Part shown: one piece after another, positions 21,967 to 33,395 of the stretch
Position numbering within the stretch: position 1 is the first letter of the stretch
Layout: the number at the start of each line of letters is the position of its first letter
Assembly (NCBI GenBank): GCA_964017045.1
Contig: OZ024810.1
Span: 17,169,204 to 17,233,203 of the forward strand
Source: Omphiscola glabra
Taxonomy: Eukaryota > Mollusca > Gastropoda > Lymnaeidae
Direction: 5' to 3'
Length of the DNA: 64,000 nucleotides
Made by a program: the position numbers and the translations under genes
Notes under the pieces: generated by a model
Told to the model about the DNA's origin: nothing
Seen by the model: only the letters and a program-made list of their open reading frames with translations
Database searches by the model: none

Positions 21967-24900
21967 GTATTTGAGTAGGTGTCTGTGCCACTGATAAGGC
22001 ATACAAAAATATAATGTTCTAGTGAGGATATTCGAGGTATGACTTCAGCGATGTAATTTTTTTAATAAGCAAACAGCAGAAATTTGTATTTACCCGAAGC
22101 GCGTTAAACTTTATTCGATTCAGTCATTCGTTTTTAGCAGCCCAGCGAAATTCAGTGCACGCTTTAATAAAGAAACAAAATTTAAACCTAAAAGAATTGC
22201 ACATACTACTCACTATACACTACACAGTACTAACTACTCACTGCACACTACTCTATAAACACTACTCACTACACTCTACTCACTGCACACTACTCACCAC
22301 ACACTACTCTATAAACACTACTCACTACACTCTACTCACTCCGCACACTACACTTTACTCACTGCACACTACTCACTATACATTACTCACTACACATTAC
22401 TCACTATACACTACTCACTACACACTACGCTTTACTCACTACACACTACAGTCTACTCCCTCCACTTGTGCGTGCGTTCAGCTAAGCACCCCTCGTCCTT
22501 CCACAGTCACTATACTTCTATTATGAACGTGGTGTTTGAGGGTTTTAATATACATTATAAAAGTATTCAGGCAATGGCAGCATGGTCTTGTCAAATTAAA
22601 CCGAATGTCACTTACAAGAAATCTTTCGCTGAAAAATAAATTTTTACTGAATAGTTTTAAAAAAACACACAAAGCCGCGTATATATAATAATTCTTTATT
22701 AATAATAAATAAATAAATGTGTGTGTAGACTCCCCCCCCCCACCCACACACCCATTAAAAAATGCGATGCACTCACACATACCAATTTATTGTTTATGGT
22801 TTCGATCAAGCCACAGAGCCACGTCCATTGTTAGTGGTGTTTATCCAACATTACAAACACATCAATTGCTAGTGGTGTTTATCCAACATTACAAACACAT
22901 CAATTGCTAGTGGTGTTTATCCAACATTACAAACACATCAATTGTTAGTGGTGTCTATCAGACATTACAAACACATCCATTGTTAGTGGATTCTTTCCGC
23001 AATCATAGACGCGTCAATTTTTAGTGGTGTCTATCCACCTTCACAGATACCGCCATTGCTAGAGGTGTCTATCCACCCACACATATACCTCCATTGTTAG
23101 CGGTGCCTATCCACCCACACATATACCTCCATTGCTATTGGTGTCTATCCACTCACACAGATACCTCCATTGTTAATGGTGTCTATCCACCCACACATAT
23201 ACCTCCATTGTTAGCGGTGCCTATCCACCCACACATATACCTCCATTGCTAGTAGTGTCTATCCATCCACACAGACACCTCCATTGTTAGTGGTGTCTAT
23301 CCACCCACACAGGCACATATATTTTTCATGGTTTCTGAGATTACATTTCCTTATGACCCGTGCTTACTCAACTATGATACAAGATGAGACTATGCCGAAA
23401 AACTCAGTGGTTCTAATACCCTCACTCACAGAGATCTAATTCTCTTTATTCCGGGGCATATTAGCTCTATTCATTAAATAATATTGAGCAATGCATGAAG
23501 TATGTTAGTCAGATAGAACAATGCATGAAGTATGTTAGTCAGATAGAACAATGCATGAAGTATGTTAGTCAGATAGAACAATGCATGAAGTATGTTAGTC
23601 AGATAGAACAATGCATGAAGTATGGCATACTTAGGACAATGATCACATCAAATGGCTCGGCTGACGTCATTTCTCAAAGAGCCAAATTGAACCTACGACG
23701 TGAATCTTCTCAGACATCACCATTAATGTGTATGTGTAACATTTTTTTATATTTCCATTTCGTCCATCTTCAGGGAATACATAGATTACATTCTTCCATT
23801 ACACAATGAGAACTGGGCCCCGGTCACCGAACTATGCAACCCCTGCGTCTTCCAGCCTCAGATCATAGGTCACGTGGAGACTTTAAGGGACGATACTCAC
23901 TACATCTTGAAGCAGGTAATTTTAATAAATCCCCTTTAAATGGTTTAGGAGAACGTTGTTTTTCCCTATAGGTTTGTAACCGTCCTTTTCTTAGTGCATT
24001 TTTGTGTCACAGTACGATTTCCTGTGTAAGATTATGTCGTTGTCTGTCACTTTCAAACTTTAGCTATTGATTGTCCACCATTGTAGCAAACCCCTGGACA
24101 TTTGGGTATAGATGACACACTAATGACTTTTTAACTATAGATCAGGCCTGCACAACATACGGCCCGCCATCACCCACTTTGCGGCCCGCGAAGTAACGAA
24201 ATGGTCTTTATTTTTATTATTATTATTTTCTTAATAGCTTTCCTCACTGTCCTATTGTCTTACGGCCCGCACACGTTTTTGTAATAAAGTATTACGACCC
24301 ACCTTACATCTTGAGTTGTGCAGGCCTGCTCGAGGTGCTCGAGTGAAAAGAAAAAATAGAGGAGTTATAGAAATTGAACATCCAAAAATATTAACGATGT
24401 TCGTTATAAAATAATCTGTACGGGCTCTCCAGACAAAATGGCTGCGAGGTAAAATTAAGTTCAAAACGACCGGTTTTATCATTTCTTCCCAGAAGTAGAG
24501 GGGACAAAACTCTCGTTGCATGCTGACGCTCTTTTAAAACTACGCCTCGAATTGGTTGACTGAGCTGTCTAAACTGAGTCAATCCCAAGCTAGTGGACTG
24601 GAACTCAATCCCAAGTCACTGAACTGGAACTCAATCCCAAGTCAGTGGACTGGAAATCAATCCCAAGTTAATGGACTGGAACTCAATTCCAAGTCAATGA
24701 ACTGGAACTCAATTCCAAGTCAATGGACTGGAACTCAATCCCAAGTTAATGAACTGGAACTCAATCCCAAGTCAATGAACTGGAACTCAATTCCAAGTCA
24801 ATGAACTGGAACTCAATCCCAAGTTAATGGACTGGAACTCAATCCCAAGTTAATGGACTGGAACTCAATTCCAAGTCAATGAACTGGAACTCAATTCCAA

Positions 24901-26999
24901 GTCAATGGACTGGAACTCAATCCCAAGTTAATGAACTGGAACTCAATCCCAAGTCAATGAACTGGAACTCAATTCCAAGTCAATGGACTGGAACTCAATC
25001 CCAAGTTAATGGACTGGAACTCAATCCCAAGTCAATGGACTGGAACTCAATCCCAAGCTATTGGACTGGAACTCAATCCCAAGCTATTGGACTTGAACTC
25101 AATCCCCAGCAAAAGTCTTGACAAGCATAAAACAACACCGGCACCCTTGGTGGATGGGACTCGTTAACCTTTGGACGGGAGCTCATTTGAAATTAAACCC
25201 GGAGATTGAGTCCCACATGCTGTATGACATTACATTGACACAAATAAAAATTCGGATGAATAAAGAGCACAGTGGCACACAATAAACACTGCTGGTTATC
25301 TACTGCATCCTGGTCCATTTTTCCAGTCGCCCTAAGTCTTGTACAGGCATGAGAGAATGAGGCTGACGGAACGAGCAAGGCTACCACACAAATTAAAGCC
25401 TTGGTTTTCTTCGCATAATTTTTGTTTTAGTTATCTTCGCATAATTATTTTTGTTGTTGTTATTGTTTTTGTTTTCTGGCCATCTTCGCATACAATTGTA
25501 TAGAATAATAATATATTCAAATTAATACATCATCTCATCCGTTGATTAATATTTTTATAAAAACTTTCTTTCCAAGTGCTTGAAAAATAAATAACTTCAT
25601 GTCCAAATGGATAGGCCTGTACGAGAGCCATGCTGCAAACCGCGTTAATCCTTATTCGGGGTATAGCTAGTTTGCACTGTACTATTCCTTTTGTGCTCGA
25701 CTGTATGAACTTTCTTTTAAAAATAAATGAATTCACCCTGATAAAAAAAAGTAACGAAAACTATTTGCGTTTCAAGTTTCATGTGTTTCTGAAAGGCAAC
25801 GGATCAATTTTTATATTTTTTTTTATGTTATTAAATTATTTGCGTTTCACGTTTCATGTGTCTCTGAAAGGCAACGGATCAATTTTTATTTTTTTTATGT
25901 TATTAAATTATTTGCGTTTCACGTTTCATGTGTCTCTGAAAGGCAACCGATCAATTTTTATTTTTTTTATGTTATTAAATTATTTGATTTAGTTGTTTTA
26001 ATTTTTGAGGCACTGAATGAGTACCTTAAAGTACTATAATGAAGATTGAATGGTGTTGTTGTTGTCCTGTCATTCCTAGGCATCTTTAGACTGGATCTTC
26101 GCAGAGCAGGACCGGATGTCACGCGAGGAGAACCAGATGCTGGACATGATCATCTACAACTACCAGATCCACAGCATCCATTGGTACAGTTTCTATCACA
26201 GGTGCCTCTCCCAGCATGAACTAGCAGCCAAGTAAGTACTGGTACTTTTCTAATAGTAAAAATAGCTCATTTTCCATCATTGTATCACGTGACGATGTTC
26301 ATTCTCTGACTTCACATTTGTAACATATATTCAGATAATGTTACGCCATTGGCAGCGCCGTGCGAAGGTAAGGCAGTGAAGTCTTGAAGTGATAGGGTGC
26401 CGAGAGCCTCGGGTGCCATAGCCCACGTCAATCGGGGTAGGGAATTCGGGCGCAAAAATCCTATTTAGATATAGCTTGAAAGTGAATTTAACAATGAAAT
26501 CTTATGCTCTTAACAAACTCAAGGGGTGCCAAAATCATCGCATTACTCTGTGCACCCCAGTAGGCTTTTTTATATAAATTTGGGGCTGGCATTTTCAGTC
26601 TTGGCCCCCTGGGCGCCGCCTTCCCTCGTCACGACCCCGGCCGCATGAGAGACATATTTAGGTATTTAACTCAATAGCTGGCGGCAGTTTCATCTTGATC
26701 ACTAAAAAAAAAAAAATTTCTTAAGGTTGTGGGATGTTTTCAAGAAAGTCGGCTACCTCTCGTCACACGCCCTGCTGCCAGACAACCTGCCCGACTACAA
26801 CCAAACGACCGTCATCAGAGAGCTCAAGTCGCAGTTCCGGAAGTACCCGCTCACCCCATTGAACGGCCGTGCGCAGCAGCTCAAGATGATCAAGCGGGAC
26901 TTCGAGGGCCTGCCAAAGCCGGTCATGGCGAAGATCTACGAGAGATACGCGATGGACTTCCAGCTGTTTGGCTATAACGCGTCCTTTCCCACTTCATGA
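21023..26999 (+). CDS. Carbohydrate sulfotransferase (Sulfotransfer_2 family), multi-exon gene
   Basis: Firm exons are 21023-21966, 23774-23915, 26080-26231 and 26726-26999, with GT-AG boundaries and consistent phases (2, 0, 2). The product is related to the CHST8-14/HNK-1 group, Golgi type II enzymes that move sulfate from PAPS to glycans such as chondroitin/dermatan. The 5'-phosphosulfate motif is KIPKAACTYWEQV and the 3'-phosphate motif RVLFVRHPLERLWSCY. CNPC in the second exon, then the C-terminal YERYAMDFQLFGY, are also typical. The stem ahead of the domain reads Gly/Pro-rich in the frame continuous with the domain. A different frame is strongly GC3-rich but broken by a TGA near 21150. 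Membrane anchor and start are unresolved. Introns are packed with minisatellites and MITEs. Exact substrate cannot be told. Confidence 0.85.
22195..22460. repeat. Irregular TACTCACTACACAC repeat
   Basis: Short units of CACTACTCACTACACTCTA and related forms with no strict period, in the sulfotransferase intron 21967-23773. Confidence 0.8.
22812..23330. repeat. 38-bp tandem repeat, about 13 copies
   Basis: Units contain CCATTGTTAGTGGTGTCTAT and CCACCCACACATATACCT. The left units (TTATCCAACATTACAAACAC) are homogeneous; the middle ones are diverged. Confidence 0.88.
23489..23625. repeat. 30-bp tandem repeat, 4.6 copies
   Basis: Identical units contain AATGCATGAAGTATGTTAGT and CAGATAGAAC. The lack of divergence points to recent amplification, about 150 bases before a splice acceptor. 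Confidence 0.92.
23774..23915 (+). CDS. Sulfotransferase exon, CNPC region
   Basis: Acceptor CTTCAG, donor GTAATT. The split Arg codon joins exactly to the previous exon to give ITFREYIDYIL, and the exon continues NWAPVTELCNPC, then IGHVETLRDD and YILKQ, the conserved middle of the family. Exit phase 0. Confidence 0.88.
24143..24328. mobile_element. hAT MITE family C, copy 1
   Basis: The termini CAGGCCTGCACAAC and GTTGTGCAGGCCTG are perfect inverted repeats. The interior carries ACGGCCCGCC and a TTATTATTATTATT core. An inverted copy with a perfect target duplication lies at 46170-46342. No matching duplication remains here. Confidence 0.85.
24575..25110. repeat. 26-bp tandem repeat, about 20 copies
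   Basis: Units contain GGACTGGAACTCAATCCCAA and GTCAAT. A larger block pattern is visible: 24690-24790 repeats near 24870-24970. It sits in the sulfotransferase intron 23916-26079. Confidence 0.92.
25761..25990. repeat. 72-bp tandem repeat, 3 copies
   Basis: Units contain TTTGCGTTTCACGTTTCATG, TCTCTGAAAGGCAACGGATC and a T-rich end. The period keeps a frame open, but the segment is intronic. Confidence 0.88.
26080..26231 (+). CDS. Sulfotransferase exon, variable C-terminal region
   Basis: Acceptor TTCCTAG, donor GTAAGT. It encodes ASLDWIFAEQDRMSREENQM and NYQIHSIHWYSFYHRCLSQ in the only frame open throughout, entering at phase 0 and leaving at phase 2. This part is poorly conserved in the family; assignment rests on phase, GC-rich codon use and position. 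Confidence 0.75.
26353..26641. mobile_element. Possible degraded MITE
   Basis: GC-richer island in the last sulfotransferase intron. The ends CAGCGCCGTGCGAAGG and CCTTCCCTCGTCACGACC are roughly inverted. No target duplication was found. Confidence 0.35.
26726..26999 (+). CDS. Sulfotransferase last coding exon
   Basis: Acceptor TTCTTAAG after an A run; the first base completes a Lys codon, then LWDVFKKVGYLSSH. The C-terminus KIYERYAMDFQLFGYNASF, ending TGA, is the family's usual final motif (YxxDFxLFGY). Confidence 0.85.
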
Positions 27000-27388
27000 T
27001 GTGATACCCTAGTAGGCAGTTAACTGTGCGAGCAGAGAGCCCCGTTAGTGTGATGAGGGAGAGTGCTCGTTCTGAACTTGTTTTACATATATTATTAAGA
27101 TTAAACAATGAGTCCAGAAGTTATTGCGTTTCAGTAGGTTTAGATTAGGTTAACTAAAACGGTGCCATCGTTTTTATAAGAAAAAAATGTCAATTAATTG
27201 GGATTCTGCGCCCAAAGATAATACACACACAAAAGTATAATGTATTTTTTTGTGTAATAATTATAGTAACATTAACGTTATTAGTGGTCATTGCTGGTCA
27301 TGCTATAACTTACATAGGAGTCAGGAGTGTTTTAGTTGTTGTTTTTAAATAGCTGAAATATATGTCTTAAGTGAAAAGGGTAATTTTG

Positions 27389-27394
27389 AATAAA
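27389..27394 (+). promoter_or_regulatory. Candidate poly(A) signal of the sulfotransferase gene
   Basis: AATAAA about 390 bases after the stop codon, just before a GA-rich simple repeat. An earlier ATTAAA occurs near 27099. Confidence 0.35.
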
Positions 27395-27402
27395 TAGTCT
27401 TC

Positions 27403-27403
<1 letters not shown>

Positions 27404-27462
<59 letters not shown>

Positions 27463-27860
27463 AACAGAGAAAGAACGACAGAGAGAGAAAGACAAAGAGA
27501 AAGACAGTGTCAGAGAGAAAGGCAGAGAGAAAGGCAGAGAAAACGACAGAGGGGGTGAAGAGAGAAAAAGAGCGAGCGAGAAAGATACAGTGAGAGAGAC
27601 AAAGAGAGAGAAAGCGAGAGAATGAGAGGGAGAAAGAGAGAGGGAAAGACGGAGAGAAGGAGAGAAAGATAAAGATAGAGAGAAAGACAGAGAGGGAGAG
27701 GGGGGAAGAGAACGATAGAGAGGAGAGAGGCAAAGAGAGAGAGAGAGTAAGGCGTGTGTGTGTGAGACAGACAGAAAGACAGACCGACCGACCGACGGAC
27801 GGACGGACGGATGAATGGATGGATAGATGGATGGATGGATATGTGGATGGGTGGATGTCT
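27404..27860. repeat. GA-rich microsatellite plus (GACG)n/(GGAT)n
   Basis: (GA)n at 27410-27458 grades into imperfect GAGA/AAGACAGAGA, then GACCGACCGACGGACGGACG and GGATGGATGGAT. Minus-strand frames give only Ser/Leu/Phe-rich monotony. Confidence 0.92.
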
Positions 27861-28024
27861 AGGTTGAATGGACCAATGATTTGTCTAGGTTGGATGGACT
27901 AATGATATTTATTTGTTTTTAAAGGATCAACGATATGTCTAGGTTAGGTTGAAGTTGAAATGACAAATGAAATATCTAAAATGTTGTGAAAAGTAAAAAA
28001 ATATCTTATTTAAATTCACTGGAC

Positions 28025-28385
28025 CGAAAAGTGGCAGTGGGTCCCCAAAAGTGTCAGGCGGTCTCCAATGGTGGTAAGAGACCTCCAAAAGTGGTAATGG
28101 GTCCCCAAAAGTGTCAGGCGGTCTCCAATGGGGGTAAGAGACCTCCAAAAGTTGTAATGGGTCCCCAAAAGTGACAGGTGATCTCCAAGATGGCAGGGGG
28201 TCTCCTAAAATGGCTGGAGGTCTCCAAAAGTAGCAAATGGTCTGCACGGGTGATAGGTGATCTCCAAAAGTGGCTGTGGGGTCTCCGAAAATGGATGGGG
28301 TCTCCAAGGCGGCAGGAGTATTTAAAAGTGGCAGAGGACCTCCAAAAGTGGCAAAAAGGGTTGGGCGGGGGGGGGGGCGGTTTTC
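28025..28385. repeat. 20-bp diverged tandem repeat, about 18 copies
   Basis: Units resemble GGTCTCCAAAAGTGGCAATG. A 62-base block near 28040-28100 is duplicated at 28102-28162. Confidence 0.85.
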
Positions 28386-28904
28386 AAACGTGACACGATT
28401 GCTATGAATCTGGTTTGACCTAGTCATATAAAAAAAAAAACTAAGAAATTTTCCTTGTAAGATTATTTTTCTTTTTTTTTTAAATGTATAGCACATTTGT
28501 ATCTAAATGTCTTAAACACTTTTTCTTTGCTTATGACACCCATAATAAGTTTGCCTCTGAGTGTTTCATGAGACCTAGACAGCCCAATTTAAGAAAATAA
28601 CATTGTTCCAGTGGTTAATCTTTTTTTTCTTCCTTAGGGTGACATCCGAGAAAAACTTTTTATCAAACGTAATTTTATTAATTTGTAATCCATTTAAATG
28701 TTTGTTACATTTCATTCTAATCAAAACATATCAGTAAAGGGAAGTAAGAGGCGGATCATTGGGAACGCCGTTGACTCTCGCTTGGGATTAAATATGTGTG
28801 TGTTATTTGTGTTATGAATACATAATATAATCCCCCATTTAGTTCTATGATTTTTTCATAATCAGCTATATTCTTGTGCGTGGAACCAAAAAACACGAAT
28901 ATTA

Positions 28905-29215
28905 CAGAATGAATGACTAATGAATGGCAGTAAGTGGTAAGAGATGAGTAGGAGATTAAGCTCTCGACCGAAAGGATTCTCGTTTGAGTCTTTCTTTCTC
29001 ATCAGAATGAAGGACTAATTAATGGTAGTAAGTGGTAAGAGATGAGTAGGAGATTAAGCTCTCGACCGAAAGGATTCTCGTTTGAGTCTTTCTTTCTCGT
29101 CAGAATGAAGGACTATTGAATGGTAGTAAGTGGTAAGAGGTGAGGTGGAGATTAAGCTCTCGTCCGAAAGGATTGTCGTTTGAGTCTTTCTTTCTCATCC
29201 TCACGACACATCTCG
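28905..29215. repeat. About 96-bp tandem repeat, 3 copies
   Basis: Units begin near 28911, 29005 and 29103 and contain AGTAAGTGGTAAGAGATGAG and GATTCTCGTTTGAGTCTTTC. Confidence 0.88.
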
Positions 29216-30479
29216 CGTAGTAAAGGAATCAAAGGAAAGCAAGGGGCATTGCATTGTGGTAGTAGTTTAATGATGACATTATCAAGACAGAGCGGCAATG
29301 GCTTCAATGCGGCGTTAGACTAAAAGATTTAAAAATTCATATGTTCCCCAATAAATCTTATCAGAATTTAAGGTATTATGACTTCTCTCATTAAAAAAAT
29401 GCAAAATTATTTTACTATGTTTTACTTTCAGACTTGTCAATTAATTTACTTATAAGTGATATTCATCAATGCATTTAAAATATATTTCTGTTCATGAACT
29501 TACGTGTGTCTGATTTTTCATATGTTGTTATTTTCTTCCCATCACTTTTCTTCAAGTGAATTTAAGTATCAGAAACTGGGATCAAAATTATAATGGCTTT
29601 AATGAAATTTTTAAGTACAAATATTCTAACAAATGATAAAACGTATATAATTATTGTACGTTTAAATTTGTAATAATCAAAGATAAAAAGAATTAATGGC
29701 TTCAAATTATGATGACTCACCACCACCTATTCCTAAAAAACGTAATCCTAAACTTAACCATAACTTAAAACTAATCAAGTTAATCAAGGCAAAAAAAAAT
29801 TAAAATATATATATATATAAATATATATATATAAATCTCTCCCCATTCATTGAAAATTTGACTTCACGACTTCATGACTGAATGTAGGCTTGCTTGTCTT
29901 GAAGAGCCAGCGGTGCGACGAAAGGAGCACAGTGCGTGTTGTAAGATGTGGACAACACGATCTTAATCTTATAGAAAAAAATAAATAAAAGACTATCGTA
30001 TTATCATTTCTTCTTCTTTCAATGTAAAAGTTGAAGACTACTACTCAAACGGAATATAATTAAAACTGTTACACTGTTAAACGTCAGTGAGTGATTGATT
30101 CATCAATTTATTTCATCGATTGATGGAAGTAACTTGTTTGTTTCTATTTTTCGTTCTCTGATTTAGTTTAGCAAACAATAAATCAACTTATTCTGATTAA
30201 AGAATTGTTCTTGGTTTTTTTTTTTTGGTGTTATTTTTTTTTTCCTAATTAAAGAAGTCAAGTTTTCACAGTGTGGTGTCAGTGTGAAGCTATCTCATCC
30301 CCAAAATCTAATGATAGTAATAGTAATAGCAGTGATAGTAACTAATATGAAATAATCATAATCAATAAGACTAACATTGACATTTTTAAAATTTGAATTC
30401 TAATTTATTGTTCATTTTTAAATATTTTTTTTACTCCTCTGCTCTATTCAGTTTATGTAATACTTTTAGTTTCTATCAC
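29216..30479. other. No gene recognised
   Basis: AT-rich DNA with no supported gene; a short (TA)n run lies near 29804-29835. Confidence 0.5.
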
Positions 30480-30743
30480 TCTCAGCCTGACTGCAGACTG
30501 TAGCTCAAACTAAATATAATTTGTCTCAGCCTGACTGCAGACTGTAGCTCAAACTAAATATAATTTGTCTCAGCCTGACTGCAGACTGTAGCTCAAACTA
30601 AATATAATTTGTCTCAGCCTGACTGCAGACTGTAGCTCAAACTAAATATAATTTGTCTCAGCCTGACTGCAGACTGTAGCTCAAACTAAATATAATTTGT
30701 CTCAGCCTGACTGCAGACTGTAGCTCAAACTAAATATAATTTG
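30480..30743. repeat. 44-bp tandem repeat, exactly 6 copies
   Basis: Six identical units contain TCTCAGCCTGACTGCAGACT and GTAGCTCAAACTAAATATAA. With no internal divergence, this is either a very young expansion or an assembly product. Confidence 0.93.
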
Positions 30744-32409
30744 AAACAGAAATGAATGAAATATAAGGATAACAAGTTTTCAGATGTGTGGTGTGGTGGC
30801 CAGTGTTAAATATGACAGGACCAGAGCTATTTGGTCAATCGTTTCTTCGACATGAACACTTGAATTTTCGTCACACTGGCAATGGCAGGCATTATTATCA
30901 TATATAAATCCTTATCAGCATTATTAATTTTAAATCTTCCCCCCCCCCCCCCACAGCCGCTAAAATTGAAAATTGAAAAAAAAAAACAACATTTTTGTAT
31001 CCATCTTATCTCCTAATGAAATTAGTGATAATGAATAGCTTGTAATCCTGGCACATAAACCACTTCCCCTTGCTACCATTTATAATTTTATAGCAATATC
31101 ATTTTATGGTATAGGGCTCTTAAGAAGAATAAATAGCAAGAATATCTTCTTAGACTTATCAACTTGAGCCAAGCAAAAGTCTCAGTATGTCATTAAAATA
31201 ATCATTCTTTCTAAACACTGTATTAATCATACTTTAATGGTGTGGTCACATTTTTCCTTACTGAACTGACCTGCCATGCATGCACAAAAGAAATATTTCT
31301 TTTTAGTTTTTAGTTGAAGAGCTATTAAAAGTGTCAATACATTTGTACAGATTTATTCATTCCTTTAGTTTTGTTAGGTAAGGCTTAAAAAAACACACAA
31401 AAACTATACATAATCATAACTAATGATGATATTAGTAGGCCTACTAGCTAGTACAAGTTCTTAGTAGTAGTAGTGAGAGTAGCAGCTGCTGCAGTTGTAG
31501 TACTAGTAAGCCTAAGCCCTAAGCCCCATCCATTTATTTTTATATAGTTATAATTAAATGAGTTAGCCTATTTTATATAATGGTATAAGTATAGTATAGG
31601 ATACAACTAAGAACTAAAATATTAATAGGGTATGCTGAATGTGATATATTTTTAATATTATTATAATTACTTATGAAACAGTCAGTTCAGCTGTGTGTGA
31701 ATTGTTTCAAAAGCCATAAATAAATTATAAATACTATAACTTGAGTTATAGTTATAACAATGTCTAACAAAGGGTATAGTATATGAAATGACAGTAGTAT
31801 GAGTAGTAGTAAGTAGTAGTGGTACCTGTAGCACTTTACTGTCTCTGCTAACCACTATTACTAGTTAGTAGTACTAAGGCTAAGACTAAGAGTAAATGTA
31901 CTGACTAGTACTATCTTTATTTCTTGTATTAGTATTACCACTATCAGAAAGTAGTAGTAATGTGGTGGTGGTAGTAGTAGTTGTAGAAGAAGAAGAAGTA
32001 GTAGTTATTGTAGTGGTTGTAATCTTAAATATTTGTCGTAAAAAACACTTATTTACTTAAACTTAGTCCCTTAAACTTTTATTATATTCTGAGTTCTTAG
32101 CAATCTTAGTCTTCTTAGTACGGTACCGGTAACTTGGTAACACAGACACAATGAATGAGACGCTGCTGACCTAGTACCAGTTTAATAAATGTTTAGAAAT
32201 AAACCAATGGAGACGATAATATTTGTAATTTTATTGTAAGAGTCGACAGAAATTAAAAGATAAGAGGTTAAAAGACTTGTAGTGTACCAGGTATGTAATG
32301 TAATTAAATACACGCACAAACTGCTGCCAGCATGTAATAATGATGACATTCATGCAAGTGGTTCTAATAAAAAAATATTAAGGTATTTTTTCCATTTAAC
32401 GTGTTTTAT
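30744..32409. other. No gene; TAGTAG-rich stretch
   Basis: No gene. Between about 31420 and 32010 the sequence is enriched in TAGTAG/AGTACTA trinucleotide motifs, including TAGTAGTAGTAGTGAGAG and GAAGAAGAAGTAGTAG. It appears to be a cryptically simple region. A C run lies at 30941-30954. Confidence 0.6.
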
Positions 32410-32597
32410 CAGAGGCGTAGCTAGAGTGTTTGGCGCCCGAGGGAAAGATTCATTTTAAAGCGCCCTCTTTTCCTTTTTTTAACTCTCAAACCCATTATTT
32501 TCATCAATAAAATAATACCAAAGCAATTTTGGCACCCAAACTAGCTGGCGCCCGGATACATCTGTACCCCCTGCCCCTTCCCTACGCTACGCCTCTG
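32410..32597. mobile_element. hAT MITE with near-perfect 8-bp TSD
   Basis: Starts CAGAGGCGTAGCTAG and ends CTACGCCTCTG. The flanks TGTTTTAT (32402-32409) and TGTGTTAT (32598-32605) match at 7 of 8 bases. The interior repeats GGCGCCCG. It is related to, but distinct from, family B. Confidence 0.85.
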
Positions 32598-33220
32598 TGT
32601 GTTATTATCTAAATGTTCATGTTATCCAGTTTTTGTTTAGTTTTTTTGTGGACAAAGGGGGGGGGGGGGGGAGTACGCTTTGTTTAGTACCAGTACACTT
32701 AAACTCTAAAACGGTGAACCTTGAAGTAGCTAAAGTGTTAAGTGAACCCCAGCACGAATAAATTTCTCCTGTGTGTGTTTAGCGTTGGACAGTCAGGTAG
32801 ACAATACCATTTTTAAAATTAAATTCCAGGTATTAAAATTCAGATTCTTAAGAATACTCTATAATTTATACATAAAAGATAATATCTTATCTTTTAAAAA
32901 ATCTTTTAAAGACAACTAACTGTATATTAACAATTGTCTCTCAAAGTTCAAACTAACAAGTGCAAACCTTTTTTTTTACCAACGAGTACTATTTTTATAT
33001 TAGTAATTAGTATATGTATATGGCATTAAATACGACCCTGCCGTCAAGCCTAGGCCTAGGTATAGTTAAAAAGTTACCAAATCTGAATATTTTACCAGAC
33101 TGGCTTAACTTTAAAATTGTAAATTCCTTTTCAATTTCTTTAGAACTAACTAAGAGTAGGTATGCAACTTGTCCGATAGAGTTAGAGAGATGATAAAACA
33201 TTAAATGGAGTCTACTTGAT

Positions 33221-33387
33221 CAGTGGCGTAGTGAGGGGGGAGCAAGGGGGGGCATCATGCCCCGGGCGCTACTCACAAAGGGGCGCCAAATGGTATATTT
33301 TACTATATATTGTATTGTTTTCGAATAAAGGGGGGGGGGCGCTAAAAAGGTATTGTGCCCCGGGCGCGAGTTAAAGCTACGCCACTG
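33221..33387. mobile_element. hAT MITE family B, copy 1
   Basis: The 167-base element starts CAGTGGCGTAGTGAG and ends GCTACGCCACTG, between perfect 8-bp duplications TACTTGAT (33213-33220 and 33388-33395). The interior has ATGCCCCGGGCGCTACTCAC. Other copies are 40881-41044 (inverted) and 46557-46720. Confidence 0.93.
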
Positions 33388-33395
33388 TACTTGAT

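Noticed and set aside
27404..27733. A Ser/Leu/Phe-rich membrane protein on the minus strand
   Set aside because: It is the translation of a GA/CT microsatellite.
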